Shown one piece after another: positions 59,396 to 64,000 of a DNA stretch of 64,000 bases. The DNA is taken from NCBI RefSeq assembly GCF_014850975.1, contig NZ_JACXST010000001.1, positions 1,364,001 through 1,428,000 of the forward strand, in the 5' to 3' direction. Every line of letters begins with the position of its first letter. Position 1 is the first letter of the stretch. The notes below the pieces were generated by a model that made no database searches, was not told the origin of the DNA, and saw nothing but the letters and a program-made list of their open reading frames with translations. The DNA comes from Methylomonas fluvii. GTDB taxonomy: Bacteria > Pseudomonadota > Gammaproteobacteria > Methylococcales > Methylomonadaceae. The position numbers and the translations under genes were made by a program.

Positions 59396-60435
59396 TGAAA
59401 ATTTTTTATGGTGTGCAAGGCACGGGCAATGGTCATATCACCCGCGCCCGAGTGATGGCGAAAGAACTATATGCGGCGGGTTTTGATGTCACCTTCCAAT
59501 TTACCGGCCGGCCGGCGGACAAATACTTCGATATGGAGGTGTTTAACGGTTACCAAGTCAAAACCGGCTTGACCTTTAACACCCACAACGGCCAGGTTAG
59601 TTATGTGAAAACCGCGTTGGATGCCAGTCCGATCCGCTTTATCAGAGACATCAGCAGCCTGGACTTAAGCGCTTACGATTTGGTGATCAGCGATTTCGAA
59701 CCGGTCACTGCCTGGGCGGCGAAACGGCAAAAGAAAAAAGTCTTGGGTATCGGCCATCAATACGCCTTTGGACACAAGATTCCCCGGGCCGGCGGCGATC
59801 CGATTGCCGAGCAGGTGATGAAGTATTTTGCCCCGGCCGACATCGGCATTGGTCTGCATTGGCATCATTTCGGCCAGCCGATCTTGCCGCCGATTATCGA
59901 AACCCCGGCGTTTCCACAAAATACCCAAGCCAATAAGATTGTGGTGTATTTGCCTTTCGAAGATCCGCAAGCGGTGGTTAAGCTCTTGTGTCCGTTCGAG
60001 AATTTTGAGTTTCATGTTTACTCGCCGGAGCCGGCGGTGTCGAAATATCCGCACGTCGTATGCAAACAACTCTCCAGAACAGGTTTTCAGCGGGATTTGT
60101 ACGATTGTGCCGGCATTATCAGCAACGCCGGCTTTGAATTGGCCAGCGAGTCCTTGCAATTGGGCAAGAAGATTCTGGTCAAACCTTTGCATGCACAAAT
60201 GGAACAGATCTCCAACGCCGAAGCCTTGAAGCAGCTGGGTTACGGTCACACGATGTTTGATTTGGATGACGCGGTAATCGAGGACTGGCTGCACAATCCG
60301 CATGCGGTGCATGTCACTTATCCCAATATCGCTAAAGTGATCGTGCAGTGGCTAATGGACGGCATGCCGGCCATGGACGCGGAATTTACCGAGCGGGTTT
60401 GGGAGTCGGTTCAGGTGTTGCAGATACAACACTAA
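59392..60435 (+). CDS. Glycosyltransferase-like protein (MJ1255 family)
   Basis: A 347-residue GT-B-fold protein of the MJ1255 group. The N-terminal GVQGTGNGHITRARVMAKEL has the GxGNGH substrate loop of UDP-glycosyltransferases such as MurG; a C-terminal NAGFELASESLQLGKKILVKPL segment is the nucleotide-sugar site. It has no signal peptide and should act at the inner face of the membrane. Overlap with the PAP2 gene suggests the two act on the same lipid or lipid-linked sugar. Donor and acceptor are unknown. Confidence 0.82.
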   Translation: MMKIFYGVQGTGNGHITRARVMAKELYAAGFDVTFQFTGRPADKYFDMEVFNGYQVKTGLTFNTHNGQVSYVKTALDASPIRFIRDISSLDLSAYDLVISDFEPVTAWAAKRQKKKVLGIGHQYAFGHKIPRAGGDPIAEQVMKYFAPADIGIGLHWHHFGQPILPPIIETPAFPQNTQANKIVVYLPFEDPQAVVKLLCPFENFEFHVYSPEPAVSKYPHVVCKQLSRTGFQRDLYDCAGIISNAGFELASESLQLGKKILVKPLHAQMEQISNAEALKQLGYGHTMFDLDDAVIEDWLHNPHAVHVTYPNIAKVIVQWLMDGMPAMDAEFTERVWESVQVLQIQH

Positions 60436-60442
60436 GCCGGGG

Positions 60443-61471
60443 CTAATCCTTATCTTCGTCGGGTATCAGGCCTTTCAATTGCTGCGATAACAGTGTTTGC
60501 GCGCCGGTGGTGACGATTTCTTCGCCGGGCCGCACATCGTCGGCCACGAAATAACCCTGGCTAGTGCTGCTGTATTGCTTGAGCGGCCGGCGACTGAAAT
60601 GCTCGGTATCGGTTTTGATAAACACAAACGCCTGGCCCAGATGCCAGACCAAGGCCGGTTGCGGGATATTGACGCCTTTAGTGGCTTGGTCGCCCTCCGG
60701 AATCCAGGCGGTGATGTGGGTGCCGAACGGCAATTGGCAGTCCGCACACTTGAAAAAATAACGCGGGCCTTGCGATACCGGATCGACTTGCGGGGCGGCG
60801 GAAATCAGCTCGGCAGGCAAGGCAGCTTGGCGCTGGCCGCGTTCGTGAATATGGATAAGCTTGACGCCCGGATCGAGCCGGCTATTCGCCGGCAGGGTGA
60901 TTTGCAGCAATTGCGCGCGATGTTCCAGCAGCTGTGTGGCATTTTTATCCTGAGCATGGGTAAACCAGTGGCTCAAGGTGTCGCCCCAGACCAGCCGGCT
61001 ATTGGCAACGATCAGTTGCTGCTGGTAGCTGTTGGCGGCCAGATTGGCTTTGTCCGCCTGCCAGATAGCTTGCTGTTCCTGCAGGCGACGGGTGGAAACG
61101 ATGTCCTGTTGATGCAGGTCACGGGTGCGGTTCAGGTTTTGCGCCGCCTCGCTGTAGCGGGCTTGCGCGCTGTCTTGCTGGGCGCTGGCGGCCAGGAATT
61201 GCTGGCGGATATTCAGCAGCGGTTCCAGATTGACGACCGTGCCGTAAGCGGCAAATTCGGGCGTTTGTTTAACCGCTACGAGTGTTTGGGTTTGAATGCC
61301 GGCCAGCTTTTGCGCGGCGCTGTCCAGCTGTAATACGTCGGCGGCGGCGTTGCTGTCGGCCACTTTAGTTCGGTCGGTGCTTGCGGGGGCGTCGTCATCG
61401 TCCGCCAACCCGGTAGCCGGAGTCAGGCTAAGAATGCCGAGCCAGCCTGCTAGGAAAAGTGCTATGCGCAT
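60443..61471 (-). CDS. Periplasmic adaptor of an efflux system (MFP/HlyD-like), orphan
   Basis: A 342-residue periplasmic protein with signal peptide (MRIALFLAGWLGILSLTPAT, cleavage near LADD). A helical hairpin of about 90-165 (QDSAQARYSEAAQNLNRTRD) and flanking beta-barrel and lipoyl-like parts fit RND membrane-fusion adaptors. Unusual is a CADC pair in the barrel (FFKCADCQLPFG), a possible metal or disulfide site. No inner-membrane pump or outer-membrane channel gene adjoins it on either side, so it is an orphan as seen here. It converges with the glycosyltransferase gene. Confidence 0.75.
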   Translation of the reverse strand: MRIALFLAGWLGILSLTPATGLADDDDAPASTDRTKVADSNAAADVLQLDSAAQKLAGIQTQTLVAVKQTPEFAAYGTVVNLEPLLNIRQQFLAASAQQDSAQARYSEAAQNLNRTRDLHQQDIVSTRRLQEQQAIWQADKANLAANSYQQQLIVANSRLVWGDTLSHWFTHAQDKNATQLLEHRAQLLQITLPANSRLDPGVKLIHIHERGQRQAALPAELISAAPQVDPVSQGPRYFFKCADCQLPFGTHITAWIPEGDQATKGVNIPQPALVWHLGQAFVFIKTDTEHFSRRPLKQYSSTSQGYFVADDVRPGEEIVTTGAQTLLSQQLKGLIPDEDKD

Positions 61472-61636
61472 GAATTTTGTTGAATGTAGTTTGACGTCTG
61501 AATAGTCGAACTTAGTTAAGTTCTCACCATATGGTTGGGATTATAAAGTTTGGGCTGGCGTCTGTAATTTTTTGTTGTGTTAAAAAAATAGCCGGTTATC
61601 CTTTCGGATTACTGTGACGGCTTGAGGGAAATGCAA

Positions 61637-62020
61637 ATGAGTGAAACACCTGAAAACTTGAAATATGCCGAGACCCATGAATGGGCCAAGCTGGAAGACG
61701 GCAATGTCGTGCGCGTCGGTATCACCGACTTCGCGCAGTCCGAATTGGGCGATATCGTGTTTATCGGCTTGCCGGATGTCGGTCGGGTCGTAAAAGCGGG
61801 CGAACAACTGGCGGTGGTGGAATCGGTGAAAACCGCTTCCGATTTGTTTAGCCCGGTCAGCGGCAGCGTGGTTGAGGTCAACGAAGCGGTGACGGACGAG
61901 CCGGAGTTGGTGAATGACGGCGCGTATCAAACCTGGCTGTTTTGCATCAAAGCCGATAACCCGGCGGAACTGGAACAATTATTGGATGCCGATGCCTATC
62001 GGACCCTGATCGAGGAGTAG
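61637..62020 (+). CDS. gcvH: Glycine cleavage system H protein
   Basis: A 127-residue lipoyl carrier that shuttles the aminomethyl group between the P and T proteins. The lipoylated lysine is K65 in VESVKTASDLFSP. I chose the ATG at 61637, giving the usual MSETPENLKYAETHEW start; an ATG two codons upstream sits too close to GAGGGA. The gcvT and gcvP genes are not adjacent and no glycine riboswitch is visible upstream. Confidence 0.95.
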   Translation: MSETPENLKYAETHEWAKLEDGNVVRVGITDFAQSELGDIVFIGLPDVGRVVKAGEQLAVVESVKTASDLFSPVSGSVVEVNEAVTDEPELVNDGAYQTWLFCIKADNPAELEQLLDADAYRTLIEE

Positions 62021-62029
62021 GAATAAGTA

Positions 62030-62389
62030 ATGGCAAATCAAAATGCAAAGGGATTTAAGCGGCTGATTAATGCCTGCTTTTTTTCGGTCGCCGGCTTTAA
62101 GGCCACCTGGCGGCATGAAGAGGCATTTCGTCAGGAAGTGGCCTTGTTCGTGGTGACGACGCCGTTGGCGATCTGGCTGGGGCAAACCGCTATCGAAAAA
62201 GTCTTGTTAATCGGTAGCGTGGTATTGGTGTTGCTGGTGGAATTGTTGAATTCCGCGGTAGAGGCGGTCGTGGACAGGGTGGGCTTTGAGCATCACGAGC
62301 TATCCGGACGAGCCAAGGACATAGGCTCGGCGGCGGTCATGCTGTCCTTGATTTGGGCCGGCGTGACCTGGGCGTTGATTCTTTGGTAA
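62030..62389 (+). CDS. dgkA: Diacylglycerol kinase
   Basis: A 119-residue inner-membrane enzyme that phosphorylates diacylglycerol to phosphatidate, recycling lipid by-products of glycan or phosphate-group transfer. The signature LLNSAVEAVVDRVG and three membrane segments match DgkA, whose E. coli length is 122. It lies 9 bases after gcvH, so the two are probably co-transcribed despite unrelated roles. An imperfect hairpin (AAGACGAA at 62396-62403 with TTCGTCTT at 62427-62434) follows the stop and may terminate the pair. Confidence 0.93.
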   Translation: MANQNAKGFKRLINACFFSVAGFKATWRHEEAFRQEVALFVVTTPLAIWLGQTAIEKVLLIGSVVLVLLVELLNSAVEAVVDRVGFEHHELSGRAKDIGSAAVMLSLIWAGVTWALILW

Positions 62390-62493
62390 GCGGTAAAGAC
62401 GAAGATGAGCGGCTGATTTTGTCGCTTTCGTCTTGTGCCTGTTTCAAACATCCGTTACCTTAAGGCGGCTGAAATCGTCAAACAAGGATAATA

Positions 62494-63426
62494 ATGAGTG
62501 CATTGATCTGTGGCTCCATGGCCTACGACACCATCATGGTGTTTCACGACAAATTTAAACATCACATCCTCCCCGAGAAAGTACACATGCTTAACGTGTC
62601 TTTCCTGGTGCCGGCCTTGCGCCGCGAATACGGCGGCTGCGCCGGTAACATTGCGTATAACTTGAAATTGTTGCAGGAAGAGCCATCCATCATGGCGACC
62701 GTCGGCCACGATTTCGAACCCTATGCGCAATGGCTGAGCCAATGCGGCATTTCCAGCCGTTATATCAAGGTGCTGGATGATCATTACACCGGCCAAGCCT
62801 ATATCACCACCGATGTAGACGATAACCAAATCACCGCTTTCCATCCCGGTGCCATGAGTTTTTCGCATTTAAATACCGTGCCGGCCGACTCGGGCATTAC
62901 CATTGGTATCGTCTCGCCGGACGGCAAACAAGGCATGCAGGAGCACGCTCAGCAATTCGCCGAGCAAGGCATTCCATTTATTTTCGATCCCGGCCAAGGC
63001 ATGCCAATGTTCGATGGCGACGAGTTGCTGGCGTTCCTGGAACTGGCTAATTACGCCACGTTCAACGACTACGAGTCGGAGTTGATGCAGCAGCGCACCG
63101 GCCTGACGCTGGAGCAAATTGCCGAAAAAGTCGACGCATTGATCATCACCCTGGGCGGTAACGGCTCCAAGGTCTATACGCGCGGCGAAGTGATCGACAT
63201 TCCGCCGGCCAAGCCCAAACAAGTGCTGGATCCCACAGGCTGCGGCGACGCTTATCGCGCCGGTCTGCTGTACGGTTTGATCAACGATTACGATTGGGAT
63301 GTGACAGGTCGGATCGCTTCGCTGTTAGGCGCGATCAAAATCGAGCACAACGGCACCCAGAACCACACCTTTACGATGGCGGAGTTCAAAAAACGCTATC
63401 AGGATACTTTTGGTTCGACGTTTTGA
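62494..63426 (+). CDS. PfkB-family carbohydrate/nucleoside kinase
   Basis: A 310-residue ribokinase-fold kinase. The N-terminal substrate site is YGGCAGNIAYNLKLL and the C-terminal catalytic motif is LDPTGCGDAYRAGLLYGL with the catalytic Asp. The start MSALICGSMAYDTIM and the general pattern are closest to adenosine-kinase-like PfkB proteins, but the substrate cannot be fixed. An AAGGATAAT site precedes the ATG. The mazG frame begins within a few bases of its stop. Confidence 0.88.
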   Translation: MSALICGSMAYDTIMVFHDKFKHHILPEKVHMLNVSFLVPALRREYGGCAGNIAYNLKLLQEEPSIMATVGHDFEPYAQWLSQCGISSRYIKVLDDHYTGQAYITTDVDDNQITAFHPGAMSFSHLNTVPADSGITIGIVSPDGKQGMQEHAQQFAEQGIPFIFDPGQGMPMFDGDELLAFLELANYATFNDYESELMQQRTGLTLEQIAEKVDALIITLGGNGSKVYTRGEVIDIPPAKPKQVLDPTGCGDAYRAGLLYGLINDYDWDVTGRIASLLGAIKIEHNGTQNHTFTMAEFKKRYQDTFGSTF

Positions 63427-63428
63427 GT

Positions 63429-64000
63429 TTGACTAAAACCCAGGAATTGCTGGCGTTGATGGCCCGCTTGCGCGACCCGGAGACGGGTTGCGCCTGGGAC
63501 GTCAAGCAGGATTTCCATAGCCTGATTCCCTACACCATCGAAGAAGCCTATGAGGTGGCCGACGCCATCGAACGTAACGATTTCGACGATTTGCGCGGCG
63601 AATTGGGCGACCTATTGTTACAAGTGGTGTTTCACTCGCAAATTGCCGATGAGCGCGGTTTATTCGATTTCGAGCAGGTGGCGGCGGCGATAGGCGAAAA
63701 GTTAGTCAGCCGGCATCCGCATGTGTTTGCCGATGTAAAGTTCGACACCGATGAGCAGCGCCAGCAAGCCTGGGATGAAGCCAAAGCGCAAGAACGCCGC
63801 TTGAAACAGCCTACCCAGCAAACCGAAAGCGTGTTGGCCGGCGTCGCGCAAAGTCTGCCGGCGCTGGTGCAGTGCGAGAAAATTCAAAATCGCGCGGCCA
63901 GCCACGGTTTCGATTGGCCGGAAACCGAACCGGTATTCGACAAAGTGCGCGAGGAGTTGCAGGAAGTCCACGAAGCCTGGCAGTCCGGCGATCAAGCGCA
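63429..64000 (+). CDS. mazG: Nucleoside triphosphate pyrophosphohydrolase MazG, N-terminal part (runs off window)
   Basis: The frame is open to the window end, coding about 190 residues that match MazG: RLRDPETGCAWDVKQDFHSL, TIEEAYEVADAI with the metal-binding EExxE/D pattern, and GELGDLLLQVVFHSQIA with the second acidic cluster. MazG hydrolyses NTPs and dNTPs to monophosphates and can lower ppGpp. No ATG fits: the in-frame TTG at 63429 gives the same N-terminal length as E. coli MazG (TTG at 63423 is the alternative), while the first ATG (63459) would cut into the conserved start. It follows the PfkB gene almost without a gap. Confidence 0.92.
   Translation, partial: MTKTQELLALMARLRDPETGCAWDVKQDFHSLIPYTIEEAYEVADAIERNDFDDLRGELGDLLLQVVFHSQIADERGLFDFEQVAAAIGEKLVSRHPHVFADVKFDTDEQRQQAWDEAKAQERRLKQPTQQTESVLAGVAQSLPALVQCEKIQNRAASHGFDWPETEPVFDKVREELQEVHEAWQSGDQA

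Noticed and set aside
61472-61636. Glycine riboswitch before gcvH
   Set aside because: No tandem aptamer core visible in the 165-base gap.

Overview
The window is chromosomal DNA from a Gram-negative gammaproteobacterium of moderately high G+C content. Support comes from the divergent rne/rluC pair, the ffs-dnaX-ybaB-recR block, an Orn of exactly the enterobacterial length, rimO, mfd, secF, trkH, gcvH, mazG, lipoproteins and periplasmic proteins. The overall gene mix and dispersed palindromes remind me of Methylococcales (Methylomonas-like methanotrophs), but no methane-oxidation gene lies here, so that placement is a guess.

Layout. 1-7201: the tail of an extracellular contractile injection system (eCIS) locus, with a partial cluster protein, a two-lobed AAA+ ATPase, a 1271-residue DUF4157 protein carrying an HNH-like motif (a probable cargo toxin) and a TPR protein, all tightly packed. 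7202-8954: an orphan A+T-richer gene and a decayed, repeat-bearing stretch. 8955-10886: a two-gene agmatine-to-putrescine pathway. 10952-19318: RNA and DNA housekeeping genes (rne, rluC, sppA, 4.5S RNA, dnaX, ybaB, recR, a HIT protein). 19396-24732: an unusual minus-strand operon of fused 2-oxoacid dehydrogenase E1, E2, an acyl carrier protein, a GNAT-like protein and a polysaccharide deacetylase. 24855-29672: rsgA, an M48 peptidase, orn, a fused fluoride-channel gene and serS.

29830-38809: signalling and envelope genes, namely truncated haemoglobin, chemoreceptor, pentapeptide-repeat protein, an ApaH homologue that has lost its metal ligands, HD-GYP phosphodiesterase and a corrinoid-binding-like protein. 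38913-42978: gpmI, a broken Uma2 gene, a cupin and an A+T-rich lipoprotein/membrane-protein pair. 43223-50170: mfd, a PilZ protein, an SMR transporter overlapping tusB and a DsrC/TusE-like gene, rimO and a cold-shock gene. 50627-64000: NhaD antiporter, a 1215-residue NfnAB-like fused oxidoreductase, secF without secD, trkH, a PAP2 phosphatase with a glycosyltransferase, an orphan efflux adaptor, gcvH, dgkA, a PfkB kinase and the start of mazG.

The points most worth follow-up are the eCIS cargo protein, the 7-helix fused Fluc channel whose second half should sit inverted, the dead ApaH, and the E1-E2-ACP operon with an altered E2 active site.
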